Assembly (NCBI GenBank): GCA_004194705.1 | Contig: SADC01001168.1 | Coordinates: 558,001 to 622,000, forward strand | DNA from: Ditylenchus dipsaci | Lineage: Eukaryota > Nematoda > Chromadorea > Rhabditida > Anguinidae | Reading direction: 5' to 3' | Length of the DNA stretch: 64,000 nucleotides | Shown: piece after piece, positions 11,460 through 22,186 of the stretch | Position numbering within the stretch: position 1 is the first letter of the stretch | How the letters are laid out: each line of letters starts with the position of its first letter | Notes under the pieces: model-generated | The model's database searches: none | The model's input: the letters and a program-made list of their open reading frames with translations, nothing else | Told to the model about the DNA's origin: nothing | Position numbers and translations under genes: made by a program

Positions 11460-13414
11460 GCCACTGAAACTAAAGAACGATGGCTAGTGTTTTGTTGCTT
11501 CTTTGTCTCCGTGAAGATAAGAACAAGAAGTCTGTTTCGGTCAAATTACATTTTGGCTACTACTGATACAACTTTTTTGTTAGAAAAAGGGACCTTCAAA
11601 ATTAACGACTTTCAAAAATAAAAAAATGAGAGAAAGTTATTTTTCCACAGCAAAGAACAAAATCGTAATCATTTTCAAGATTTAAAGTCTTAAATAAAAG
11701 ATATGTTAGCTTCCTGATTATAATTTTCCCATATTTTCCAAAGCAGCTTTCAGGCAAGTTACCACTTAATTTTTAGCTCAAATCATATTTAAAAATGTGT
11801 CGAAAATATGATGCCACATACAGAACAGGGTACCATTTTTTGCTTTGGTTCCTCCCTGCAGATTTTGCCCATTTTTACTCATTTTTTATTTGTTTTAGAT
11901 GAGCAAGTTGAAGTTATGTTACAGCATACACACAAAACACGATCATCTCTTAGTTATCCGCATCTTTGATGCCGGCACTTAAGCTCGGTCCGCAAGGGTA
12001 TCAGAGCTCTGTACAACAAAGGCGAGGGTGTGGAGATTTGGTCTTGCTCCTCCTACTGTGGTTTTATTGTGATTTTAACACTTAGGCAAAGGCTGGCATG
12101 GTATGCTAGGACGGAATCAAGCATATCTTAGACTAATGTTTGAGTCCATCCTGACATATGCTGGTCAACCCTTGCATATGATTTAAATACAGGGTTCTCA
12201 TCCATACTTTATTTGAAGATTTGTAATTTATTTAGGACTACAAATCTTAAAAATTTTTATAATTTCAAGTCAAAATCTTTTTTTCGGCGTTCGAAACTTA
12301 ACAGGCACTGCATAAAATGGCACATTTTGCCGAAAAATGACCAAATTAAGGAAAATGTAGTTTATTTAAAAATTTCAAATGAGAACCCTGCTTAAAAATC
12401 ACAGAAAACTAACAGAAGGGACCAAGGCAAAGCTGCACGCCTTTGTTGAACAGAGCCGGTGCCGAATAACTAAGTTTTATCTGTATACGATTTTTGAATT
12501 AGGAGAGCGGGCGGTCTTTAAACTAGTCACAGGGAATGAATAATGCTAAAATGTAAAGCTCAAGAAAGCAAATATTTTGTCAGAGTCTTTACACGGAGTG
12601 TTTACACTCCAGCAATATAAGGGCAAAACAACAGTAATATTGGAAGCTGACTGTTGATTAGTTCTTCTTATCATTAAAGTGATGATTTTGCAGACAAATA
12701 AAATCTTTAAACGACTAAAATTGTGTCAGAGAGCTTATGTATTTTCAACTTTTACAATCTAGCAAAAATTTGATAAAATTTTGTTGATGCAACACCATCG
12801 ATTCCTAACAATATAAACCGGTGGTCACACACTACTAACAATATTGTAGCAAATTCATTTTGTAAGCATATTTATAAAAGTATGCCATCCGGGAAATTTT
12901 TCGATAAGATTGAAGGGATGCCATACTTATAAAATAAAGGAATCCATAAGAACATTCAGCGTGCACAAAGTTCACACCAACATAGCGAAAAACGGATTTG
13001 CAACAAAAAGTCATTTGAAATAGGTGATTTTTGAGTTACACACAACTATAGAATAAATAATCGAGCTTTGCGGAATTGTAAACGCTAAAAGTACCAGTAA
13101 AAATAATCTTTGGTTTTCGCAGTAATTTTTTAAAGATTTTTTAAAAATTTAGCTTATAGCCTTTGTCAGCCTTTAGTGAATCAAACTACAGATTTTCGCT
13201 GTACAAGGTAAAGCTAAAAAATTGATTTAAGAGTTTATTCATATTGACTTCAAAATTACTGAGAAAATCAAATTTTTATTTGAAGGGAGATTTTAAAGAT
13301 ATTTTTGATAGGCTCAAATTGCTTTCACACACCAAATAAAATTTCCCCGATAAATCCGCATTTTAGACAGTTTACTAATAGTAAATTGACTAGCTATTCT
13401 CATAGTTGCAAGGG
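11460..13414. other. no gene; a decayed relative of the 16.9-kb palindrome
   Basis: At about 12050-12180, words such as GTATGCTAGGACGGA and TTGAGTCCATCCTGACATATG resemble the loop of the 16901-17163 palindrome. A small inverted repeat, AAAGTATGCCATCC and GGATGCCATACTT, lies near 12876-12930. No gene was found. Confidence 0.4.
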
Positions 13415-13640
13415 CGCCGGCGCCGCTTTTTTTTCCTTTTTTATATAAAAATACTCCTAGCATCCGCGGTAATAGCAAGTATAACCAATAAGTCTTTTCG
13501 ATCTATAAGTAAGTCATTAGCAGTCTCGTAAAAAATTTATCGGCAAAGCTGGCACCCGAAAATTGTCAGGTCAGCTCAAAATTTGTCAGGTCGGCGCCGG
13601 CACCCGTTTTGACTAACAGAGCCGGCACCCGTGCAACTAT
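13415..13640. repeat. GGCGCCGGCACC-rich repeat, degenerate
   Basis: Boxes GGGCGCCGGCGCCG, GTCGGCGCCGGCACCCG and GAGCCGGCACCCGTGC mark another member of the GGCACC-rich family. The surrounding DNA is AT-rich. Confidence 0.5.
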
Positions 13641-13686
13641 GGCTATTATCTCTAGCAAAAATGTGAATTGTGCAATGGATGCAAAA

Positions 13687-14040
13687 ACGTGGCAGAAAAA
13701 AAGTTTTTTTAAAAATCTTTTTTCTGCCAGGATTTGGCTTTTTTCTGCCACGTTTTGCTTTTTTATGCCACGATTTGAGTTTTTACGCCACAGTTTACTC
13801 AAAAAACATTTCATGAAGAAGAGTATAGGCGTACAAAGAGTGGATGATTGTTGACCATTGATATGTGATAAATTTTCTCACCGATAAATTAAGTTATGAT
13901 ATACTGTTACATAATGGCAAAACGGGGCAGAAAAAGCAAAAACGTGGCAGAAAAAAGTTTTTTTGAAATAAACTTAAAAAATATGGCAGAAAAAAGCCAA
14001 ATAATAGCATAAAAAGCCAAAACGTGGCAGAAAAAAGATT
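13687..14040. repeat. fold-back made of GTGGCAGAAAAA repeats
   Basis: The unit AACGTGGCAGAAAAAAG occurs in both orientations: direct and inverted near 13687-13795, and mainly direct near 13912-14040. Two opposed arrays give a fold-back structure. Short frames on both strands here are products of the repeats. Confidence 0.65.
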
Positions 14041-14049
14041 TATTTTTTG

Positions 14050-14881
14050 TGTAATTTGTGATGACTTTTAGTTTACTTTTGTTTTGTGGTGACATCAGTA
14101 TGTTAAATATATTTTATGAGCTAAAAACAATAATTTTCACGCAATTTAGGCGTTAACTGGAACTAAAAGCCACCGAAAATAACACAAATCGCCAATTTCA
14201 ATGTGGCAAAAGACTATTTGGGATAAATTACTTAGCTTAATTAGTAATTGGGTGTAAAAAACAGCTATATTTGATCAAATGAAAATACACAAAAAGCTGA
14301 TTTTTGACATATTGCATATGCAACCACTGATTGATGTGTCTATACTTGCGTAATAAATTTATTGCTTTTTACATTCCGCTATATTTCAAGCAAAAACGCC
14401 TCCACAAAAAAGTTTAATCAATTCGAATCATTCAAAAAGATCTATATGTGAAGAAGGAGTAAAAACCAAAAAGCAGTTCTATCTAATCATCAAGTGGTAA
14501 TAAATTGGGAGTAAAGAAGGAGAAAAAGTCCTTGAACAAAAAGTAAAAAACAGAGTCGAGATTCTAAAAGAGCGAAAGTTTTTTCTCCTAGTTTTTCTAG
14601 TCATTTGCCCACCGGTAGCATTAGCAATCACTCATTGAATGGACAAAAAAGTTTTTTATTGATGAAAGCCGGAAACAAACAGGACGGGAAGAAGATAGGT
14701 TAAAAGTGGAAACAAGAGGGGACATTTTATAGATATTTTAACAGCAGCAGCTGAAATTATACACCCTTCAAAAGAGGCTGCCAGATTTCTTCTTGTTTTA
14801 TTAGACCCCTGAAATGGCACTAATAGAAAATGTATTATGGTTTAGGGGGCCCATCTGACAGCGATATGATCCTGTTTTCAG
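14050..14881. other. no gene seen
   Basis: AT-rich, no supportable feature apart from the candidate exon that follows. Confidence 0.35.
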
Positions 14882-14949
14882 GGCAAATCTTTTGTTTGGA
14901 CTGTGTCTCCAGGGACGGCTACAAAGGACATCTACAAGGCAAGGGGAGG
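14882..14949 (+). other. candidate internal exon
   Basis: A good acceptor (CCTGTTTTCAG) and a good donor (GGGAGG then GTAAGATG) bracket 68 nt that are fully open as QIFCLDCVSRDGYKGHLQ plus a few residues. Composition is richer in G+C than the flanks. The family is unknown, and it is too short to be more than a candidate. Confidence 0.3.
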
Positions 14950-16282
14950 GTAAGATGTTTTATGATTAAACAAGAAATAAATGGAGACAAAAAGAAAAAT
15001 TATGAATTTTAACATCAATTTATGGCAACATTATGTGTGTGGATATGTCACTGAAAGATTGTAAAAAGTAAAATATTGCCAGAGTTATGGTTTTCAGACA
15101 ATGGATGGTAAAAAAATAGTAGAGACGGAGGTATTTGTTCTAAATAGTCTATGGAATATTTTTAGGGTATATTTTCAGCTCACCGAAATGAAAATAATGG
15201 CTATAATATATTTAAAAAAAGGCTATGAAAGAGAATCGAGACAAATCTTTGATAATAACTCGGAATTAAGCTATATGTATTTAAAAGTGTCGATTATGAC
15301 CTCATAGTCCACTATATTGAAATCTGGTTGGAGCCAGATATCGTACAGGATTATCAAGCACTGAATGACTTCCTAGAACATTCCAGATAAATTATGAAGC
15401 AATTTATCTTAAACTAGAGTTTCCGCTACAGATTCTCAATAGCCATTTAAAACTTTAACATTCACCGTCACTATGTCAATTTGACGATTTAGAAGCCGGA
15501 ATTTCCGTAATTCATCTAATAAACCAGTAGCCCTAACTTTGTGAGCCATTATCTCGGAGCAAAAATTTTTGCAGAGCTGTGTATTGCATTTCCTAACTCC
15601 CACGATGTCTAGCAATTCTGCTTTTTGTCGATTTTGGTTGAGAACGCAAAAATCTCGAGATCGACATCGAATTTTTTTTGATTGTTGCTAGATCGGAAAA
15701 TTAGCCACAATAGTGGCCTATTAGAAGAAGTACGGTAAGTCCGACTTTATGTTCATGCAAAATCAGGAATACGGGTTTGTCCCTGAAAATGCAGTCAAAC
15801 ATTTTTCAGGTAATCCCAATCATCATCGCCAGTATTGAAAACACTCTTCGGCCACTCACTAATGTCTCCATAAAAGATTATGGCCATCTATTGGAAGATT
15901 TGTATTCAGAAAAGTATTGTCATGTTTTTTGAGCCTAAATTCGAGAAGTGCTTTGCATTATTCATATACCGCAAAGTGTTTTCCACCCTGGGACAACCTA
16001 CGACTAATCGCCTTAACTAGTAGTGCATCAGCCAAAAGTTGGTGAAATAGGAAAACTAGGAACATACAAAATAAAAGGATTAAATGTGTTTGAAGAGAAA
16101 TTTTTGTGGTGGCTGCCAGTGAAGATTCAAAAAAAAACTTCTGTTTAATTGAAGTTTGCGGGTATTTGTCCAGATATAGTACGATATTTGTGCAGATCTG
16201 TGATGAACATTATTCAGCAATCATAGAGAGATAAATTATATACTCGATCAAATAATAATATTATCATTTACAAAAAGAAGCT
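14950..16282. other. no gene; CCGTATT-family remnant at 15520-15740
   Basis: A degraded CCGTATT-family copy in reverse orientation is visible: a GAAGTACGGTA end, TCTCGAGATCGA, and GCATTTCCTAACTCCCACGA. Otherwise nothing supportable. Confidence 0.45.
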
Positions 16283-16411
16283 TTTAAAAATAAACCGGCA
16301 CTATAAAAGCCTAATTTGGCTGGCCGACAAGGAAATTAGACAAAGCTTACTCCCCATAAACCGGCACCCCAAGCTGGTCCCCGCGGATGTCGGTCTATCG
16401 AGAGGGACTGG
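16283..16411. mobile_element. CCGGCAC MITE, 5' end decayed
   Basis: It shares AAACCGGCAC, TTGGCTGGCCGACAAGGAAA and CCCCAAGCTGGTCCCC with the 2129-2284 element. The right end reads CTATCGAGAGGGACTG. The left terminus is not recognisable. Confidence 0.6.
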
Positions 16412-16900
16412 ATTACTTTTTTTATTAATTTCAGTTTTACCAAATAGCGTGGACATATATTAAGACTAATACTGGACTTTGGTCAGAAAATAGTACGAAA
16501 AGAGTGAATCTGTGAAATAACAGCGTGGCATGTTCAAATCGCGAAATGTACACAATCCGTACAAAAATTTGTACGCTTTTTGCATTTTGTGTGATTTTCT
16601 AAAATTGTCTATCCCTTCAATTTCTATTAGTTTGTTGCTATGAAAAAAAAATTCTGTTAATTTATTCGAATCATAAGAAGTGGGCAGTATCTAATGTACA
16701 ATATTCAAGTGAAGTTGGTCCTAACAAAAAAGATAAAACAGCAAGATAAACTGATTTTACAACTGATTAAAGTTTAGCCGGATAGTTTAAGGGAGTTCGC
16801 CCGTAGTCCTAAAAAGTTTATCGATTAGGCTGGACTCCCTGTATCGTCAAAAAAATTCTACTATTAGAAGTGCAAACTAAAACCATTGGCATCAATTATT

Positions 16901-17163
16901 TGGCCCTATCCCTCAATGGGGGGGGGGGTTTTGCCTTGGTCCCCTGTCCACCCTGTTTTGTGAGTTTTTAGGCTAAGGCTCAGGCAAAAGTAGGCCAGCG
17001 TATGTTAGGACGAACTTAATCATGAGTCTAAAATACGTTTGAGTCCGTCCTAACATACGCTTATCAACCCTTGCCTGAGCCTAAAGCCTGAAAAATCAGA
17101 AAAAACAACAACAGGGGGACCAAGGCAAATCGCCCCCCCCCCCCCCATTGAGGGATAGGGCCC
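16901..17163. repeat. 263-bp near-perfect palindrome
   Basis: Ends GGCCCTATCCCTCAATGGGG and CCCCATTGAGGGATAGGGCC are exact inverted copies. Arms then continue through GCCTTGGTCCCC, GGCTAAGGCTCAGGC and AGGACGAAC...GTCCGTCCT to a centre near 17030. Runs of G (left) and C (right) differ in length, as expected for error-prone homopolymers. Confidence 0.85.
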
Positions 17164-17261
17164 CTTATTTTGCTTAGCTATCTGCTCTTGCTGTGATAAG
17201 ATAGTTCTCGCCTCAGCATTGCCTCAGTTTGCGAGATCAACCTTGCAGTCAGGATTGTTTA

Positions 17262-17302
17262 AGCGCCGGCTACCCGGCTAAGGTGGCGCCGGCGCTTAAA
17301 CA
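17262..17302. repeat. GC-rich hairpin
   Basis: GTTTAAGCGCCGG and CCGGCGCTTAAAC form a 13-bp perfect stem around a GGCTA/GGTGGC loop. It is followed by repeated TTTATCCATAGTTT words. Confidence 0.7.
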
Positions 17303-18869
17303 ATGTTTTGTCGTTTTGTCAATTTATCCATAGTTTTATCCACAGTTTAATTTATCCATAGTTTTTTTGTTCAGCAATAAAAAGTTTTATACCATTCGAT
17401 AGAGAATTTGCAGGGCTACAAAATGACATAAAGTTTAAAAAAAAAGTGTAATATAAAAATAGTCTAGTGAACCTCGTGGAGTGTATGGTTTTTTGGGGAC
17501 ACTCTTATTTAAACTTTGGAAGTCTCGAAGCTATCAACAAATAAATAAAATATAAAATTTGAAAGACTTCAAAGTTGGCTTGTGAAAAGAGCAGCACCCT
17601 TCACCAATAATCATCTATCATGCTATTTATTTCAAAAACAGAAATAAAAACTAGCTACTAATAGTGCACTTGTACAACTGCAAATTCCATCCCCTTCTAA
17701 TCAAAGAACTATAGATGCCCTTTTATCAGTGCAACCACTAGCCAAAAAAAACAGTTACCCCACTAAACTACTAAACATTCAGCTGGGCATTGCTCCAGCC
17801 TTAATTCCCATTCCGTATTCATTTCTCCAATGCTTTTACCCAGCCAGCCAGACGAACATCCACTTATTCTAGGTGGAGCAGCAGCAGCAGCCAACAAATG
17901 GCAACAATGTATTGTCTGCGTGGACAAAAATAAATAAATACAAATAAAGCGGGCAACAGAAAGGCAGGGGCAGCCTCCACCCCTTCCAATTCCCCATTCC
18001 TAACGAACTTTGCTCTCTTTCTTCCTTGGCGTTTTTTGTGCCTCCATTCAGCCGTCTTTTCTTTTTTTTGAGGCGAACAGCCAAGTGGGAGAAGGGACAC
18101 CACCACCCCAGACAGCCTCTCCATCCAACTTTTTTGCTGCTCAATTCCATTTTTTCTGCTTGGAGAGGGAAGAACGCCCAACTTTAAGACTGGTTGGATT
18201 ATTTATCAAAAAACTACTCCAACAAGTGGTTAGGGTGCATAACACACCGACCAGACACTTCGCTCTTGGCCAGCCGCCTGCTGAGGCTGCAATTGGCTTG
18301 GCTGCACCCTAAAAATTGTTTTGAACGTTTTTAGAAAGGTGTTTTTGCTCAACGACTGCTTGCAGCTTGGCAGCCAAGAATTTATTATGAGACAGAAATA
18401 TTTTTGCAGTAGTCGTAAACAACTTAATTAATCAGTGGTAGTTCAATCAAAGAATAGTACACAGCGGAGAAGCAACTTTTTGTGGTTGCAAGGAGTGTGG
18501 AATTCGAGGGTTGCAGCAGATAAGTGTTATCACAAATTATGGCAACTCTCCTGTCTGGACAAATATTGGAAATGATTTTATGGTCAGTTTTATGGCTTGT
18601 TGTATTTGAAGCTGGTGAAGTGCAAGGTGGTGACACGAGAAAAAGTTTTTTTTATTAGTTTGTGCTAACTCAGAAAATATTATGCAAATACAGGTTTAAC
18701 AGTATGGCAAAAAATTACAATGCAAGATAAATGAGTTTTTATAAAGGTAAATAGAAAATATCTACATACGTAAGAGTATTTCAAAGTTAACGATTGCAAG
18801 CAAAAGCGAGAAAAAACAAACTAAGAGTTCAGAAAATGAGCTATTGATTGGCCTTCAGGATAAATGATA
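17303..18869. other. no convincing gene; GC-richer block at 17690-18330
   Basis: Overlapping frames on both strands (17864-18312) share one GC-richer block with CAGCAGCAGCAGC. None has a recognisable domain. It could be regulatory or a lost exon region. Confidence 0.35.
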
Positions 18870-19021
18870 CAGTCAAACTTCTATGTTGCATCCCACAAGG
18901 GACCGGCCCTTTCCGGATGCAACATAGAGGGTCGATTATAAGTGATTTTATATTTGGCCAACCAAACCACAACGAAAAAAGCGGATGCGACATAGAGGGT
19001 TGCAACATAGAGGGTTGACTG
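18870..19021. mobile_element. pogo-like MITE (GATGCAACATAGAGGG type)
   Basis: Left end CAGTCAAACTTCTATGTTGC and right end GCAACATAGAGGGTTGACTG are inverted and flanked by TA. It is 152 bp, with an internal GGGACCGGCCC word shared with relatives near 27.9 kb. Confidence 0.8.
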
Positions 19022-19379
19022 TATGAGATTTATAACTAGTAATTGCGCTCGGTTCCTTCATATTTAAAGTCAACCAATCAAATCACCCAACAAGGTGCAC
19101 TATAGCGAGAGTGGACTGTAGCTTGATAAAATGGCCCTATCAAGGGGGGGGGCATTTTTTTATTTTTCTTTGCAGATTTGTAATCTGCATAAAATTCTGA
19201 ACAAAACTTTACCCTGACTACGTTCGGCCCTCCAAGTGGTTAGTGTTTGGTTTGTTTAGCACAAAAAGGAATAATTTAAGTTGCTTCTAATAAAAATTGT
19301 ATCTGCAGCTGAGAAAAATTTTTGGTCAGAATGCAGCTCAGAATTTTCTTTTGCGGAAACAGCAGACTAAGGTAAATGA

Positions 19380-19490
19380 CACCAGACTCACATAAGAACT
19401 GACCCGTATAACACAACTCGCATAAGACCCAACTCGCACAAGTTTTGAGGTTACAGGTTCGAATCCTGGTGGTAGCAGACATTATTTTTT
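19380..19490 (+). repeat. tRNA-derived sequence (SINE-like)
   Basis: A pol III B-box match, GGTTCGAATCC, is followed by TGGTGGTAGCAG. Upstream there are repeated ACTCGCATAAGA/ACTCGCACAAG words rather than a foldable acceptor and D arm. It is best read as a tRNA-derived repeat, not a functional tRNA gene. Confidence 0.45.
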
Positions 19491-19634
19491 AATGGGACCT
19501 TCCATGGGTTGATCCGCCTCTAAAATCCATAATTTTGTATTTAGTCAAAAGTAATGAAAAATCATTTTATCCTATCCATAACCGTGTTTTTAACACGATT
19601 TGACTTGCAGGAATTATAATTGTGGAGTAGTGTA

Positions 19635-19745
19635 CAGTGATGTAAAAGCACCGGTGCAGGCACCGGTGCCGGTGCTGGTGCCAAATTTTAACGAAAAAGC
19701 ACCGGTGCTGCACCGGTGCCGGTGGCGATTTTTTTGCTGGCAGCG
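19635..19745. repeat. GGCACCGGTGCC repeat cluster
   Basis: It begins CAGTGATGTAAAAGCACCGG and contains repeated GCACCGGTGC palindromes. The end is unclear. Same family as the cluster at 21764-21889, whose right end reads TTTTTACAACACTG. Confidence 0.6.
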
Positions 19746-19923
19746 CTGCCGATTCTAAACTAAAATTAATTTTTTTGATTTTAGTAAAATACGAAATGCT
19801 GATGTCACTTTTTTGATTAATATTTAGTTTGACATATTATGTATATAAGCTCAGTGAAACCAATTTTTTTAACAAATTAAACAATCGATTAAAGCGAATG
19901 AGTATTAAGTAATAAGTTAGATA

Positions 19924-20107
19924 CAGTCTACTCTCGTTAAACTGGCACTCCAATAACTGGCACCCTCGATAAACTGGCACTTTGAAAAAACCCTATTTGG
20001 CTGGCCGACAGAGAAATTAGGCAAAATAACATCCCACTAAACTGGCACCCCGATAAACTGGCACCCAGGCTGGTCCCCAGGGGTGCCAGTTTATCGAGAG
20101 TAGACTG
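19924..20107. mobile_element. pogo/Tigger-like MITE (ACTGGCAC type)
   Basis: CAGTCTACTCTCGTTAAACT and the right end TTATCGAGAGTAGACTG are inverted with TA on both sides. The interior has TTTGGCTGGCCGACA and AGGCTGGTCCCCAGGGGTGC, shared with the 2.1 kb copy. Confidence 0.85.
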
Positions 20108-20141
20108 TATTTGGATGCTTTCATTAATGAATGGGCTTGAG

Positions 20142-20980
20142 TTCAGAATCCCACCCCCCACCCCCCCCCCCACGGGGACTGATCAGATGGAGGAGATAAC
20201 TTCATATTCGTGTTTCTCGACCCGATTTCATGAGAAAGCCGGCTGTTTTTTTGGTTCTGAGAAAAAAAAAATTTTCGAACCACAGGGGGGTATCATGGTT
20301 TTTTAGTCAAAATTTGAAAAATTTAAATTGGCGCCTTTTGAATTTAAAAGGGAATAAGGGCTGTATTGGGAGGGGAAGGAATAAAAGGGGGCACTGATCA
20401 CACAGGGCCCACTTACAAGAAGATGTTGAACCTAGTTTTGAATACTGGGCCTACCGCATAAATAAACTCTGGTATGCATGCTTTTTCATGCATCCAGAGT
20501 CACTTTCGAGTAATTTGTGTCTAAGGTATTTAGGTGTGCGCATCTCAACTCCAAGTCCTTCGGGGGCGCAGGGGATTGAGAGTTAGAGATGCGCGCACAC
20601 ACTTACCTTAGACATGATTCCGAGAAGTACTCTTGACCATAAATGCATATAGAGTCTTTTTTTGCCACGGCCCAGTTGAAAAACATGGTGAGGCAGTCGA
20701 AGAATATAGATATTCAAATTTATAATGTTCTGCCATAAAAGTGGCCCCTTTTATTACCTTCCCCTCCCAATACAGCCCTTATTCCCTTTAAATTCAAAAG
20801 GCGCCAATTTAAATTTTTCAAATTTTGACTAAAAAACCATGATACCCCCCTGTGGTTCGAAAAAATTTTTTTTCTCAGAACCAAAAAAACAGCCGGCTTT
20901 CTCATGAAATCGGGGTCGAGAAACACGAATATGAAGTTATCTCCTCCATCTGATCAGTCCCCGTGGGGGGGATTCTGAAC
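20142..20980. repeat. 839-bp inverted repeat with nested palindrome
   Basis: The left arm (20142 to about 20400) and right arm (about 20730-20980) are near-identical reverse complements. Outer ends are TTCAGAATCCC and GGGATTCTGAAC-like. Shared inner words include CTGATCAGATGGAGGAGATA, AACACGAATATGAAGTTATC and AGGCGCCAATTTAAATTTTT. The centre (20430-20700) is itself a palindromic element of the GCGCGCATCTC family. Short open frames on the two strands are mirror images. Confidence 0.85.
20430..20700. mobile_element. GCGCGCATCTC-family palindromic element
   Basis: Inverted halves share TGATTCCGAGAAGTACTCTT, GTCTAAGGTA and GCGCATCTC around an AGTCCTTCGGGGGCGCAGGGG centre. Relatives lie near 40.8, 53.6 and 56.8 kb. 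Confidence 0.7.
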
Positions 20981-21763
20981 TGCAACCAATGAATGTCATA
21001 GCTCAAGGTTTTAATTCACCAAAAATCAATTAATAGTTATCAACTTTTTTGAAAACTACACACTATCATCAGCACAGACTTTTGCCTCATTAATAATTTT
21101 GATAATAATCTTACGAAGATATCCCTTTCACTAAGCACGGTTAACTTCAACTGAGAACACTCACGGTGCTATTCTCAATGGCTTGAGAGTCAAATTAGCA
21201 GGTTTCGTCAGCCGTCCAATAGTCGATGGCCGAAAAGTAAGGCCCAAAGCCGGTTTCAGGCAGATTGTGTGAAGAAATGAACCAATACATTTAAACAGTT
21301 TTGAAACGAGCTAATTAAAGGCAATTCTTTCAACTATTGAAAAGAAAATTAAAATGAAATAGAGATCTTATGCCATCCCATCTCATTTTTCTCACGTGTC
21401 ACATTAAATACAATAAGGCATAAAGGACGTTCTAAATTACTGATCGTAAAGCGTCGTGTGCTCCAATTTTTCTGTGTGGTCTACTCAAAATACCAATATC
21501 TCAGCTCCCTGAAATTTTTTGGATCTGATCTCAAAGTGTTCGGATTTAGGAAGAGATTTTGGTATTAGGAGTGTCTTTCCGAAAACTTTTACTGTCAAAA
21601 TTGTTGATTTTGAATCAAAAGTTTCAAATATTCCGAAAAAATGGTGGTCAGTTGATGGCCGTCCTTAATTTCAATAAAATTCATACTTCTGTGAAAGCTA
21701 AGCTTTCTTAAAACAAAAAAAAACGCATTTGCGTTAAAAATACGGTTTCCTTAAAATAATGTA
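20981..21763. other. no gene seen
   Basis: AT-rich, no supportable feature. Confidence 0.4.
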
Positions 21764-21889
21764 GTGAATGTGATAGCCACCGGTGCCGGTGCAAATGTTC
21801 AGCTAGGTGCCGGCACCGGTGCCGGTGCCGCATTTGAGACCCAGTGCGGCACCGGTGCCGGTGCCAAAATTTCCATTTTTACAACACTG
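21764..21889. mobile_element. GGCACCGGTGCC element with CACTG end
   Basis: Dense GCCGGCACCGGTGCCGGTGC boxes end at TTTTTACAACACTG, a hAT-like terminus. The left end (GTGAATGTGATAG) is an imperfect complement. No clear 8-bp duplication. Confidence 0.5.
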
Positions 21890-22186
21890 GTAGTGTACCG
21901 TAGGGTATCCAAGTGGTGCTCAGGTTTGTACCTAGGTATTCTCCATAATTTGAATTTTTGCGGTGAAATTTTAATACTACTGCAGGTTGGGACTTATGTG
22001 CGTTTGGTTATGCGAGTCGGGCTTCGTGCGAGTTGAGTTATGTATATTATGCCTCTGGTACCACGAACTGGGTAACACTACCTATGTATTATTACCTAAG
22101 CACTTCTTCCTAAGTACTGTTACATGTACTACCACCTGAGTCCCTTTACTCAGGGAATTGTCATTTTTGAAATGCAGGTACCTAAG

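Noticed and set aside
17864..18312. Overlapping frames of 93-105 codons on both strands
   Set aside because: They share one GC-richer block, have no domain or splice support, and cannot all be coding.
20115..20926. Two frames encoding mirror-image sequences
   Set aside because: They are the two arms of the 839-bp inverted repeat.
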